NCBI GenBank assembly: GCA_037693485.1
Contig: CM075354.1
Span: forward strand, 57,459,501 to 57,523,500
Direction: 5' to 3'
Length of the DNA stretch: 64,000 nucleotides
From: Kitagawia praeruptora
Taxonomy: Eukaryota; Streptophyta; Magnoliopsida; Apiales; Apiaceae
Positions within the stretch are counted from its first letter, which is position 1. Each line of letters starts with the position of its first letter. The notes under the pieces were generated by a model that worked only from the letters and a program-made list of their open reading frames with translations, did no database searches and had not been told where the DNA came from. The position numbers and the translations under genes were made by a program. Positions 21,706 through 32,598 of this stretch are shown piece after piece.

Positions 21706-23440
21706 AGGTACAAGGGAGGTTTATTTAAAAATATTATACAACAAGTCAGCATAAGCTAATGTTAAAAATATACCTAGAAGCATTACTCAATTAGTTGATA
21801 TTAGTAGACATGTGTTTGTGGCCCGTTTAATTCTTTCCGATAGTGTGTGGTACTTCTGTGTTGCCTATGAAAATCTAACATACATGTGTGTTATCTCTGT
21901 AGTTGGACGATGTGGGCATGTATTGCTATTTGTTTGTTACTCTTTCGGATCGTTGAGAATTGGTTGTGAGGAATTTTTAAAATTTTTACATCTTGTGCAC
22001 AGTTTTGAGGGTGTAACTAGGCTTTGATTTGTCGGGCTTGTAATTAGCTGCTGCAGGTGGCATTAGATATTTTTACTGCAGCCTAATCTATTACTAATTG
22101 TTAAATTGTATTTAAACTCAGCTTAATTATAATAATGCATCGGGATCAGAAAGCCGAGTACCAAATTTATAGATAAATGTTACACATCTTTACTAGACCT
22201 TCTAACTTTAGTTTACCAATCATATGAATGCGTCATATTTGTTGTACACAACCTGCCTCTCACAACCAAAATGCATGTTGATTCCAATAATGTTAACTAA
22301 AGTTAGGCACTACATCATTCTTGTGTTAACTAATAAGCTGCTGCAGGTTACAATAGATATTTTTATTGCAGCTTAATCTAATACTAACTATTAAATTGTA
22401 TCTAAGTTCAGCTTAAATGTAATTAGGCCGCAATAATCTGGATTGTATGATTTGAACTCAACCTGACAATTATATAGAATGATGTATGGGGTTCAGAAAG
22501 ATGAGTACCAAATATAGATAAAAGTTGCCAAATATAGATAAAAGTTACACATCCTTAATAGACCTTCTAACTTTAATATACCAATCTTATGCATGAGTCA
22601 TATTTGTTCTACACGGCCTACCTCTCATAACCAAATTAGATGTCGATTCCAATAATGGTAACTAGAGTCAGGCACTGCATGACGCATCATTCTTGCGTTA
22701 AAATGTTTCGCTTCTTGACAACATTTTGGGTCATTGTGAGCAATGCCTTTGTTGGTGATGGATCATTTGTGTGGGATTATGTGCCTATAAAAGAAGTTCT
22801 CGGGAATATCTACATTAGTATGGATTACACAAAACTATCAGCTCCGGATATGTATCGGTTTCCCTCTTTTTTAAGTTCTTGGCCTATATTTAGATCATTT
22901 GTACAACTATTTTAGAGGTCAGAGTTTCAAATCAAACCTTAGAGTTTGTCAGCTGGGAGTTGAAGTTCTATGTAGATTGTTATATGATGTGTGCTATAAT
23001 ATTACATACTATCAACAATTCTGCAAAAGATTCATGGAAATAATCTACCTATTGCTGCTTCTATAGTTGGCTTAGGAGCTCTCTTTGGCTACAATTCAAA
23101 CCTTATCTAGCAACATGGATCTCACTACATCGCAACATGTCTAGCAGGAGTTTCAGACACCACCCTGTGTACTTAAAGATATCGTCCACCAGTTAATGGA
23201 GCTCTTTTAAAAGGTGGTTAGAAAGATAAGTACGGTATGACTCAGTGACATGTGAGTTTTGTTGGTAAATGTCGCAGCTATTTGTTCATATACAGATGTA
23301 TTACACTCTTAGGGTTATCAGTGTTTAGGTGTATGTATAGTAAATCATCTATGCAGGAGAGAGTTGAGAGATATCACTATTGATTGAAGAAAATTTTAAC
23401 GTACTGATTATACATGTGTGCAAAATATTCTAATTTTTAT
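21706..23440. other. Helitron interior, degenerate, with a tandem duplication
   Basis: About 22042-22333 is repeated at about 22334-22690. Both copies share AGCTGCTGCAGGT, ACTTTAGTWTACCAATC-like words and GATTCCAATAATG. The second copy carries small insertions. A coding-like stretch at 22640-22915 follows but has no domain I recognise. Nothing intact is present. Confidence 0.5.
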
Positions 23441-23449
23441 GTGTGCACA

Positions 23450-24500
23450 TGACAGCTAAAGATGGGGATGCTTCGACAAAGAAGAGAGGCCGACTTCCAA
23501 TTTTGGTGATTGAGGAGGGTAGAAGCGCAGAATATTATCAAGACAGAGGGTTAATGCTTCCCGGCCAAAAAGTAAGTTGTCCCTAACTCATTTAGTTGCT
23601 GAAGGTGTTCTGAATTCAACTACAAGCTCAGCACAAGCCTCTGTGCTCCTTATTTTATAGCCTTGTATTTAGCTTTGCCGCATATAATCTACAATTATAT
23701 CTACGTTCAACACCATTGTTTGATTTGGTAGAGAACGATTCAACTGAAGCCTACGCTGCAATTCGAACATCAAACCGAAATCCACCTACGAGTTTAGTGC
23801 AAGGTAGCGATTGTTGCTCAGTTTTTTCAGGTGTTGTTTTCAGTTTTACTACCCATAATCCTTGTGCATATGCGGTTTTAAATAGTTAACATTTTTATGC
23901 AGAATACTTACAATAACAGCCAACGTTTTACATAGTTGCACCTATGTCTATCTTTAACGTCATCGTTCATTTTTGCAAAAAATACATCGGTTGGAGCCTC
24001 CGAAAAAGTGCTTGCATCAGATGACAATCCACCTACAATCTCAATGCGAGGTACTAATGTTGCTCGATTTATTCAGACCTTTTATTCTCTTTTGTTGCAA
24101 AATCTTCCATCTGGTGCTCTTGTAGTGGTAAAACAATTTAGATATTGGCATTCATTTGTCTACGCGTCCATGATTTTAGCATTTTAAGATGACAATGTCT
24201 CTGGATTGAGAGCTAGATTCAGTGAATATGGTACTATTCATTTGCGTACAAATTGTGGGGTTTTAGAATTGAAATTTAGGTTCCTGAGGTTTACACACTC
24301 TTAACATGTCAATAATACCTATTTACATGGCTCTTTGAATTTAAATTTCTCTACCATCTACCGTATTCATTGTGGGTTCGGGTTGTTCATTATGTTCACA
24401 TGCTTTTGTATCTAAAGTAGGGAAGGGCCTTCAAGAAAAGGATGCAGATCTTAGAGTGCCTTTGTCAATGCCAGAACTTCGTGCCTGCCTGCCCCAAGGT
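23450..24500 (+). pseudogene. Series of exon-like fragments in the Helitron
   Basis: Segments with coding character end at GT donor-like sites: about 23455-23571 (lysine/arginine-rich, KKRGRLPILVIEE, then GTAAGT), 23733-23804, about 23980-24051, and about 24419-24500 before GTATGTC. The second and third share a motif ending in NPPT followed by TGTTGCTC and TTTTTTCAG-like intron sequence, as if one exon had been duplicated. In position they precede the Helitron Rep fragment at 28712, so they could be upstream exons of that gene, but none is recognised by itself. Confidence 0.35.
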
Positions 24501-24559
24501 ATGTCTGCCCAGGCACTTCTTCTGGTGATAATTTAAGGTTGTAAACAGTGTATTACATA

Positions 24560-25304
24560 TTGCATTCATAACAGAAACTGAAAAATTAAACTTTTTTTAA
24601 TAACGATATTTATTTTTCTATAATTGTACTTAAAATTAATCATTTAATATAAAGATGTATGTTTTTCATAATCTTATTATTTATGTAAATGTTGTTGTCA
24701 ATACATAATTTAGCTAAAAAAAATATTCTTGTGCACACTATCTTTTATTTTAAAATATATAAATTAGAGGAAATTGAGAAATTAACATCAATTGACACAA
24801 TTAAAAATATAAGCTTTATATATTCAAGAATTTTGTTTTATACAAAATAACTAATGCATAAATATTTTCATAGCCTAACCATTTCTCTAATATGTTTTTT
24901 ATAGCAACATTTTTATAATTTTATAATTTTAAAATTTAAATGTTTGACAGTGATACTAACAACTCTAAAAATAAATTTTAAGGACATTCCAAAAAAGAAA
25001 AATTAATAAAAAAAAACTATAATTCTAGATATTTATTTTACTATGTCTTTCTCAAAACAAGTTATTAATTTTGAACTAAAATATACATATAAAAAAATAA
25101 TAGAAAGGTAAAATACACAAATACAATTTACAAAATTAAAGTTGTAAATTTTCTATAAACGTCAGGCTCTTATATTTAATTTTTAGCAATCTCAATTTCA
25201 CATGGACACTTATGATATAAATAGCACAACCTGTTACATAATGTCATTATTTTAGAAAAACTTTTAAATCATAATACATAAATTAAAAATAATTGGTAAT
25301 ACTA
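24560..25304. other. AT-rich DNA, no gene
   Basis: A strongly AT-rich, intron-like stretch with no frames or transposon ends that I can recognise. Confidence 0.5.
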
Positions 25305-25826
25305 TTAAAAAAAGAGGTTTTTTTATAAATATATGTACAAAAGTAAAATTTTACAATTTTACTTTTGTTAAGAAAAGTTATTTGCAATTTTACTACACTA
25401 AGTTTCAAAATTGCAAAAATACTACAAATTAGGGCACTCCTTCCCCCTGCCCCCAAGCTGCCCAGACTGCCCAGCTTTTCATCAGATTCGACACTTTTTT
25501 TTTAAGGTGGGATGCTATTTTGGGTTGCTAGGCCCCGCAGGGGCCATATTCAACTAAAATCAACCACATTCAACTTTCAACACATTTTTTTAAGGTGGGG
25601 TGATATTTTGGTGGATTTGGTTTGCAAGGCCCCGCAGGGGCAACCACATTCAATCGAATGCAACCACACATGCAACTAAATTTCTGATTTCAAGTTCCAT
25701 TTTTCAGTTGTCATTTTCGACCTCATTTTTGGACTATATATGCAACTAAATTTTTGATTTCAAATTCCATTTTTCAGTTGTCATTTTCGACCTCATTTTT
25801 TAACTCTATATAAATATATATATATA

Positions 25827-26195
25827 GGGTTGGACTCCATAGCAAACACCTTATATAACAAACAACAAAGAACACCTCATATCTAATAGATCCATTGCCC
25901 CTGGCGGGGCCACCCAATACAAAAAGTTCTTATTTTTTTAGGCTCTATCCATCCAGCAAAAAAAAAATTGAAAATTTACTGTTCATCGATGACGTCATGA
26001 TGACGTCATCAGTGACGTCATCGATGAACAGTAAATTTTCAAATTTTTTTTTTTTTGCTTAATGGATAGAGCCTAAAAAAATAAGAACTTTTTGTATTGG
26101 GTGCCCCTGGCGGGGCCAATGGATCTATTGAAATAAATGATTTTATAGTGTTCTTTATTGTTTGTTATATAAGAGTGTTCTTTATGGAGCAAAGG

Positions 26196-26197
<2 letters not shown>
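25827..26197. mobile_element. Foldback MITE, near-complete palindrome of 371 bp
   Basis: The two halves are inverted copies: outer words CTTATATAACAAACAA and TTGTTTGTTATATAAG, then a long arm of more than 110 bp around GATCCATTG, CCCCTGGCGGGGCC and ACTGTTCATCGATGACGTCA. The centre is near 26005. TA-rich sequence on both sides prevents a firm target duplication. Three TGACGTCA words (25990-25997, 26001-26008, 26013-26020) lie at the centre. Confidence 0.8.

Positions 26198-26246
<49 letters not shown>
26198..26246. repeat. TA microsatellite
   Basis: About 24 uninterrupted TA units lie directly after the foldback. The tyrosine/isoleucine frames across it are artefacts. Confidence 0.95.
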
Positions 26247-26249
<3 letters not shown>

Positions 26250-27160
26250 CAACCCAAATCCACCAAAATCATCCCACCTTAAAAAAAAGTTGCATGTGGG
26301 GTTGCATTCAGTTGAATATGGCCCCTGGCGGGGCCTTGCAATCCAAATCCACCAAAATCATCCCACCTTAAAAAAAAAGTTGCATGTGGGGTTGCATTTG
26401 GTTGAATGTGGTTGCATTCAGTTGAATATGGCCCCTGGCGGGGCCTTGCAACCCAAACCCACCAAAATCATCCCACCTTAAAAAAAAGTTGCATGTGGGG
26501 TTGCATTTGGTTGAATGTGGTTGCATTCAGTTGAATGTGGTTGCATTCAGTTGAATATGCCCCCTGGCGGGGCCTTGCAACCCAAATCCACCACAATCAT
26601 CCCACCTAAAAAAAAAGTTGCATGTGGGGTTGCATTTGGTTGAATGTGGTTGCATTCAGTTGAATATGGCCCCTGGCGGGGCCTTGCAACCCAAATCCAC
26701 CAAAATCATCCCACCTTAAAAAAAAATTGCATGTGGGGTTGCATTTGGTTGAATGTGGTTGCATTCAGTTGAATGTGGTTGCATTCAGTTGAATATGGCC
26801 CCTGGCGGGGCCTTGCAACCCAAATCCACCAAAATCATCCCACCTTAAAAAAAAAGTTGCATGTGGGGTTGCATTTGGTTGAATGTGGTTGCATTCAGTT
26901 GAATGTGGTTGCATTCAGTTGAATATGGCCCCTGACGGGGCCTTGCAACCCAAATTCCCCAAAATCATCCCACCTTAAAAAAAAGTTGCATGTGGGGTTG
27001 CATTTGGTTGAATGTAGTTGCATTCAGTTGAATATGGCCCCTGGCGGGGCCTTGCAATCCAAATCCACCAAAATCATCCCACCTTAAAAAAAATGTTACA
27101 TGTGGGGTTGCATTTGGTTGAATGTGGTTGCATTCAGTTGCAACCCAAATCCACCAAATA
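26247..27160. repeat. Minisatellite, about seven units of 90-150 bp
   Basis: Each unit contains TTGCAACCCAAATCCACC, AAAATCATCCCACCTTAAAA, GTTGCATGTGGGGTTGCATT and ends CCCCTGGCGGGGCC. Unit length varies because a 20-bp sub-repeat TTGAATGTGGTTGCATTCAG is present one to three times. The array is the inverse of sequence in the left arm of the host element (25490-25690), so it seems to have grown from one TIR. Confidence 0.85.
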
Positions 27161-27446
27161 GCATCCCACCCTTAAAAAAAAGTGTCGAAAGTTGAAGTTG
27201 GTTGATTTTAGTGGAATCTGGCCCATGTTGGGCCTACCAACAAAAAAGCATCCCACCCTTAAAAAAAAAGTGTTGAAGTCGACACATGGAGAGCACATGG
27301 GGGGAGGGGGGAAGGGTTGACCTAATTTGTAGTATTTTTGCAATTTTGAAACTTAGTATAGTAAAATCGTGATTAATTAAAAGAGATATTATATTTGCAA
27401 ATAGAAACTTTAAACATAGTATTTTCGGTAAATACCCTTAAAAAAA

Positions 27447-28600
27447 TATGTGAGAGATGTTGTAATATTATAACAAAAATATATTAATAATATTTTTATT
27501 AAAGTAGAGTAATTATATTTTACAAGGATAAAGTGATTAGTAACATTAGAAGTTTTAATAACTTAGTTTTCTTCTACAAATTTTCTAAATTTTTTAGATA
27601 TAAAAGAAAATTCTTGAATTTTACACATCAAAGCAAAACTAATATGCAAACTTCATTTTATTGATAACTTCCAATTATTAAACATTTGTAAGGTTTGACT
27701 TAACATCATCGGACATCAATTTGGCTAAAAGTAGACTTTACCTTTCCATTTTTTAATACCTTGTATTAAACGACGCTACATGTTGGATCCATTTATGCAT
27801 TTAAAAACTTTCTTTTAATTATACAAAGAATATGTTAGTTGGAGCCTCCAATCAGATAGCAATCAACCTTCAAGCTCTGCACAAGATACCAAATGTGGCT
27901 CTATTTTTTCAGACTCTATATTTAGTTTAACTATCCATGAATCCTACAGTCGCTTGGTTTTATCCCAGAAATTTTAATTTAACGTAATTGAAAATGATTA
28001 TCCTCTGTTCTTTGCTTCTTGACTTGATTAACTTATTGCTTTATTAAAAGCAATCAAATTATATGTTACCTATTCTGAGGCATAGGACACCCATTTAAAT
28101 GTTTCCAGCAATCGGCACCATGGTGCCATTTGATGTTAATGAAGATATGTCAGGTAAGAGGCCTGCCACCTCTTCCAAATTTTTAATTTCATCCTTATGC
28201 TAATTTTAAAATCTTGGGGTGCATGCTTATTTTGTTGTTGCAAACAGATGATGAGGCCACCTAAGATGTTGAGGAGAATGAGACTTTTGCTACTACTTTA
28301 GTAGGCGTGGGAGGAATAAGTGGAGGTATGTCTTTGCTAACCCTTTTGTGTAATGCAATAAACATCGTTTCGGGCAATATATTCAATTAGATTAGATTTA
28401 GAAACGGGGATTGCTCATTTTTCCGTACTTTGCCTTGCTTAATATCTATGAATCCCACTTAAATGTGACACCTCCATATTTAGAAAAAAGGAATTTAGTA
28501 TGATATTATTTTGGCTTGCTTGCGTTCTTCGTGACTACTTTATTCATGCTACGTGCCAAAATGGTTATTGACAGTGCGCTTAATGTTGGTTTCACACTGC
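27447..28600 (+). pseudogene. Helitron exon-like fragments after the Mutator insertion
   Basis: The segment at about 27832-27905 repeats the TTGGAGCCTCC exon and the following TTTTTTCAG intron words seen near 23990. Short coding-like pieces at about 28108-28155 (ends ATGTCAG before GTAAG) and 28248-28326 (between CAG and GTATG) contain stop codons. No domain is recognised. Confidence 0.35.
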
Positions 28601-28711
28601 AGTGGAAAGCAATGCAATTCTTAATCTTTGAAAAAGAATAAGAGACGTGCGGTTTGTGTATGTGCGGTTTGTGTATGACGCAAGTGCGGAACTGGGAGGC
28701 ATGTAGGTATA

Positions 28712-28813
28712 GGACCAAAGGAATATTCGATATGTTGTGGCGAGGGGAAAGTTCAACTACCTCTGTTATGCAAGCCTCCTCAAGAACTGAGTGAATTGAT
28801 AGCTTCCTTGGGG
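28712..28813 (+). pseudogene. Helitron replication-protein fragment (N-terminal cysteine block)
   Basis: The frame reads GPKEYSICCGEGKVQLPLL and continues with CKPPQELSELI before a TAA. The spacing CC-x-x-GKV-x-LP, then PP and L-x-x-L, is the conserved block found upstream of the Helitron-like N domain in plant Helitron Rep-helicase proteins (family knowledge). The preceding bases, with GTGCGG repeats, may be the decayed first zinc-finger half. The HUH nuclease and Pif1-like helicase domains are absent, so this is a remnant. The 144-codon frame on the opposite strand is its shadow. Confidence 0.65.
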
Positions 28814-28826
28814 TAAAGTTAGGTAA

Positions 28827-29298
28827 GGGGTGAACTAAGTGAATTGATAGCTTCCCGCGGGATAAGGTTAGGTAAGGGGTGAATAGGGTCCCAGGCAAGA
28901 TGGGGGAGGTAGATGCCGCTATCGTGACAAAATATGCCAAATGTAGTTTAACATGTAATGCTCAAAATTATAATGCTCAAAAAACGATCAAACAAAATTT
29001 TTACATGTAAAATACTCGTAGTAGGCATAAAGATTAAATTGGATAAATATTTCTTTAGTATATCATGTGATAATAAGTATTACACAATCTTTTATCACAG
29101 AGAAAAGTTAACAAGAGAATGTTTTAGCAAAAATCTTGCACATGCCAAACATTTTTATTATTAAAGCTGCTCATTTCACAACTCAAAAAAGTCTCAATCT
29201 TAAATGGTTCCCGACAATAATCATCTTACTTGTATGCACCATGAGCCATCAGAAATACGATAACACTTCAGAACTTTGTAAGTTATGCTAGAGAATGG
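28827..29298. other. Helitron 3' subterminal region, no gene
   Basis: A short direct repeat (GTGAATTGATAGCTTCC twice, with AGGTTAGGTAAGGGGTGAA) lies at about 28790-28885. The rest is AT-rich and non-coding. Confidence 0.5.
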
Positions 29299-29327
29299 CC
29301 CGTGCTTCGCACGGGTTTTCATGCTAG
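29299..29327 (+). mobile_element. Helitron 3' terminus: hairpin plus CTAG
   Basis: CCCGTGC, TTC loop, GCACGGG, then TTTTCATG and CTAG, followed by T. This is the rolling-circle termination structure of plant Helitrons, with the expected T on the host side. Confidence 0.85.
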
Positions 29328-29430
29328 TTGTTCAAAATATATTGAAATGATATGTATTTTAATGCAAAAAAGAATATGTATATTTTTTGCTAAACACACA
29401 ATAACTTATTGTGATGTAAATTTTAAAGCT

Positions 29431-29850
29431 ATGCAAAGTTAATAGACACCACTTACAATATTTTAGTTCAAAATCGAGCACTTTAAATATTAATATTTGT
29501 ATTTTATTACACTTTGTTGCATTTCGTTAATTTGAGTTAACTTCGTTAATAACTTTGGGAATAAAGTGTAATTTGCGTACTTACACTTTGTCTAAAATGC
29601 ATTTTGTGTACTCGCAATTTACACTAAATTTTGAACTAAAGTATTGCAAGTGGTGTTTTGAGTAAAGTGCATGTACACAAAATGCAATTCACTCCCTTAA
29701 TTATTAACGGAGTTAACCCAAATTAATGGAAAGCAACAAAGTGTAATGAAATACTATTATTGATATTTTAAGTGCTCGATTTTAAAGTATAATATTGCAA
29801 ATGGTGTCTTGAATAAAGAGCAAATATACAAAATGCACTTTACTCAAATT
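29431..29850. mobile_element. Foldback MITE with long imperfect arms
   Basis: The left arm (from about 29445: CAATATTTTAGTTCAAAATC, GAGCACTTTAAA, ATTACACTTTGTTGC, GAGTTAACTTCGTTAATAA) is matched in inverse order on the right to about 29835. The centre holds further paired words (GCATTTTGTGTAC and its complement). Ends and target duplication were not fixed. Confidence 0.7.
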
Positions 29851-30199
29851 AATATAGTTACGAATATGATTTAAATTAAAATATTAATAGCCCTAGTAGT
29901 GCTAGTTTTGCTAAGGATGTTGCGGAATTAATTTTATATACTTATTAAATGAATATTGTTTAAAAAACATATTTTACACGAAAATATAAGACCACTTGTT
30001 TTCCTGCACCTAAAAACCGGCCCGAGTATTTGGGCTTGAATGTGTAATGAGATCACATGTTATATCTGTCCAAATGTACTCTTCATGCAGCTTATCATTT
30101 TAAGTTTGAACTTTAAATTTGTTCTTCCCAAGGAAATAAATGTTTTGAATGTCATATCTTACATGTAAACTTATTAAAAAGATCTAAAATTGATTTTAT
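29851..30199. other. Intergenic DNA, nothing recognised
   Basis: AT-rich, without reading frame or transposon ends. Confidence 0.5.
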
Positions 30200-30208
30200 A
30201 ATATTTTA

Positions 30209-30491
30209 GGGTAATGGACAAGAATAACAGTTTTTTTAATTACCGTGACTGGAATACCACGCGCGCAAATCACTGGCCAAAATTACCAGTTTGTTACGCA
30301 TTTTAGAAATGCATAATAGGTATTACGCATTTGAGGAATGCTTAATATTTTTTTTTTTTGTATGTTACGCATTGCTGAAGTGGGTAACATTAAGCTATTA
30401 CGCATTTCGTGTATGGGTATTAGTGTGTTACGCATTTGGCACAGGGGTAACAAAATGATATTTATTTGTATTACTCACATGGCACATGCGT

Positions 30492-30539
<48 letters not shown>

Positions 30540-30681
30540 CTTGTGTTACTCCCATGGCACATGCGTAATAGGTGTTCCGTATTTCGAAAATGCGTAACAC
30601 GCTGGTATTTTTGGCCAGATTCCCGAAAAACGTTATTTTGGTAAAAAAGTTAAAAAATTGTGGTAAAAATGTCATTTTTTC
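30209..30681. mobile_element. Mutator-like MITE, 473 bp, same family as 2626-3459
   Basis: The perfect 9-bp repeat AATATTTTA flanks the element (30200-30208 and 30682-30690). The ends are weak inverted repeats, and the subterminal CTGGCCAAAATTACCAG and CTGGTATTTTTGGCCAG pair well. The interior is filled with TTACGCATT and its complements, as in the element at 2626-3459. A TA microsatellite (about 30495-30536) lies inside. It is non-coding. Confidence 0.75.
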
Positions 30682-30701
30682 AATATTTTATTGTCAGAGA
30701 A

Positions 30702-31390
30702 TAGGGTTGAGCATGGTTCAGTTTGGATGGTTTTGGAAATCAAACCAAATCAAATTGAAATTTTCCGTTTTAGAAATTCTTAAATCGATCCAAATCGAAT
30801 GCTAGAAAAATTGATCCAAACCAAACCGATTTTGAGTGGATTGGTTCGGTTCAATTTGATTTTGGTTTAAAACCAAAATATTTTCTATTAAACTAAAATA
30901 AATAATTTTAGATGCTGTCCTTGTTTGTCATTTAACAAAATAGTTAGATAAAAAAGAAAGATGAATATATAACACTCTAATATATATAATTCTAGGTGCT
31001 ACCTTTACTTCTTGTTATAAAAAAATATCTCATTTTATTTTCAAAAAAGAAAGAAATTATTTTGTTTTAAAAGAAGAAAAACAATTAATGAGAAGTAAAT
31101 AAAATAAAGATTGCAAAAAATGTGGACAATAGTTTCAAAATTGCGAAACAACTACAATAATGATAAAAAATTAAATATTTAAATTAAATAATAAAATAAT
31201 ATCAATGAAAAATATATATACTAACAATTCGGTTATTTCAATCAGTTTGAAAGTAAAAACCGAAACTAAATCAAAATATTTCGATTTTCTAGTTACCAAA
31301 ATCAAAATTAAACCAAACCATTAAATAACTAAAAATTTTAGTTTGGATAATTTGGATCGATCAAAATTTAATTCAATTTCGAATAATGAT
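30702..31390. mobile_element. hAT-like MITE remnant, right end lost
   Basis: It starts TAGGGTTGAGCATGG and is made of GGTTCGGTT, CAAACCAAA and similar words on both strands, like the complete copy at 32599-33411. The expected right terminus is missing where the next MITE begins. Confidence 0.45.
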
Positions 31391-31392
31391 GT

Positions 31393-32178
31393 GGGTGTTT
31401 GGGATATCTTAAAATGAGTAGATTATGGCGTAAAAGCATAAATGTCATATAAGTAATAAATGCAAGAACACTTATAAGTTATATAGGTGTTTGGAAAAAT
31501 TTACTTATAAGTTGGGGAGGTTTTTTTTTAATTAAATAAAAAAAACTATTAATTAACACAATAATATCAGTACAAGTATTTTAAATTAAAAACACAAGTA
31601 TAAAAATATAAATTAATAAATAAGTAAAGAAATCAAGTAAATAAGAAATAAATTGGTATGAAAATACATCATTATTAACATTTAATTTATCAAGTTGTAA
31701 ATTGAGATAATAAGTTGAGTATACAAACATCCTCATAAATTTTTATGGGCTTAGAGCATCTCCAATGGTATTGGCTAAGTCCATTGGTTAAATTTCAAAA
31801 AAGTAATAATTAGCTAAAATTTACTGAACCTGCAGAGTGTTTGGCTTCAATGGGGATTGGCTATAATGGTTGGTTATATTTTAAAAAAGATATTATTAAT
31901 TTTTTTTGCCAAATTATGGGAAAAAACGGGCGGGATATGACATGACATTTACTACAGATCTGTCGAGCTTCAATAAATATGGCTAATATTGAAAAAATAT
32001 AGAAGATTAGCTAAAAATTTAGATAATGGAAATGCCCCGTTGAAATGATGAATTTTTAACATTTTATGCAAAATTTTTAATTTTGATAAATTATTTAAAA
32101 TTACAACTAAGGAATTTACCTTATTGAAGATGCTCTTATAAGCCATAAGCTAAGAACTTATGATAAGCCAAACAGTCC
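31393..32178. mobile_element. MITE with GGTGTTTGG/CCAAACAGTCC ends, carrying a Tourist element
   Basis: The left end GGGTGTTTGGGATATC and right end GATAAGCCAAACAGTCC are imperfect inverted repeats, with internal CTTATAAGTT-type words on both sides. No clear target duplication was found. It is split by the Tourist element at 31754-32135. Confidence 0.45.
31754..32135. mobile_element. Tourist MITE (PIF/Harbinger type), 382 bp
   Basis: The ends GAGCATCTCCAATGG and CTTATTGAAGATGCTC are the familiar plant Tourist termini, with TTA on both sides (31751-31753 and 32136-32138). Confidence 0.8.
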
Positions 32179-32598
32179 ATATGCTCAATTCTGTTAGAGA
32201 GGATCAACCGTAAATATGAATGACCTCCGATCTCTCACGGCATTACGCTTACATTCAAGCCTAAACCTAGGGTACAAGATCGAAAAGATCGAAAGAATGC
32301 ATTGGGACGAAGCATCCTCTATCTACAGTCAATGGAGGCATTAAAGAAAGAGAAGTATAATTATTGGTCATTGGTCAGCAAGTTTTTATTTGGAATTGTT
32401 TGGGTACTCGAAAAATGAGTTTTGTAGACGGTAGTAGGAGATTTTGTTACGTTTATCCGTTGTTCAAGAGTCAAAACCTCGTAACTCTGCAGTCAAACAA
32501 ATTAACAGGCACTCAAATTCTTTGCAAGTTTGTGAAAAATGGCGAGTAACGGATTAATCGACACTCAAATTCTTCGCAAGTTCGTGAGAAATGGCGAG
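32179..32598. other. Short gene-like stretch with a 52-bp doublet
   Basis: A GC-balanced piece (about 32200-32340) has a short open frame without any domain. At 32508-32598 a unit with CACTCAAATTCTTYGCAAG and AATGGCGAG occurs twice. I cannot assign a gene. Confidence 0.35.

Larger units (their letters stand above)
25314..27437. mobile_element. Mutator-like non-autonomous element, 2.1 kb
   Basis: Terminal inverted repeats of more than 100 bp are best preserved in the inner part, AAGTTTCAAAATTGCAAAAA then TACTACAAATTAGG on the left and its complement on the right (about 27320-27365). The perfect 9-bp repeat TTAAAAAAA flanks it (25305-25313 and 27438-27446). Further inverted pairs, TTAAGGTGGGATG on the left and CATCCCACCTTAA on the right, repeat inwards. 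The interior contains a foldback (25827-26197), a TA microsatellite and a minisatellite. No transposase is present. It is inserted in the Helitron. Confidence 0.8.
15442..29327 (+). mobile_element. Decayed Helitron, interrupted by other elements
   Basis: The 3' end is convincing: a perfect 7-bp stem with 3-nt loop (29299-29315), eight bases, then CTAG and a T. Close upstream, 28712-28813 encodes a fragment matching the conserved cysteine/GKV/LP/PP block of plant Helitron replication proteins. The proposed 5' end TCTATATATAATACG at 15442 is only a guess: the first two bases fit, but the preceding host base is T rather than A. A Copia element (16826-21700) and a Mutator-like element (25314-27437) are inserted. 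Several exon-like segments bounded by GT and AG lie between, all with stop codons. Confidence 0.55.

Noticed and set aside
26247..27160. CRISPR-like array
   Set aside because: Units are contiguous with variable sub-repeats and no unique spacers, and the genome is a plant.
28506..28940. 144-codon reverse-strand gene
   Set aside because: The forward strand at 28712-28813 carries the Helitron replication-protein block; the reverse frame is its shadow.
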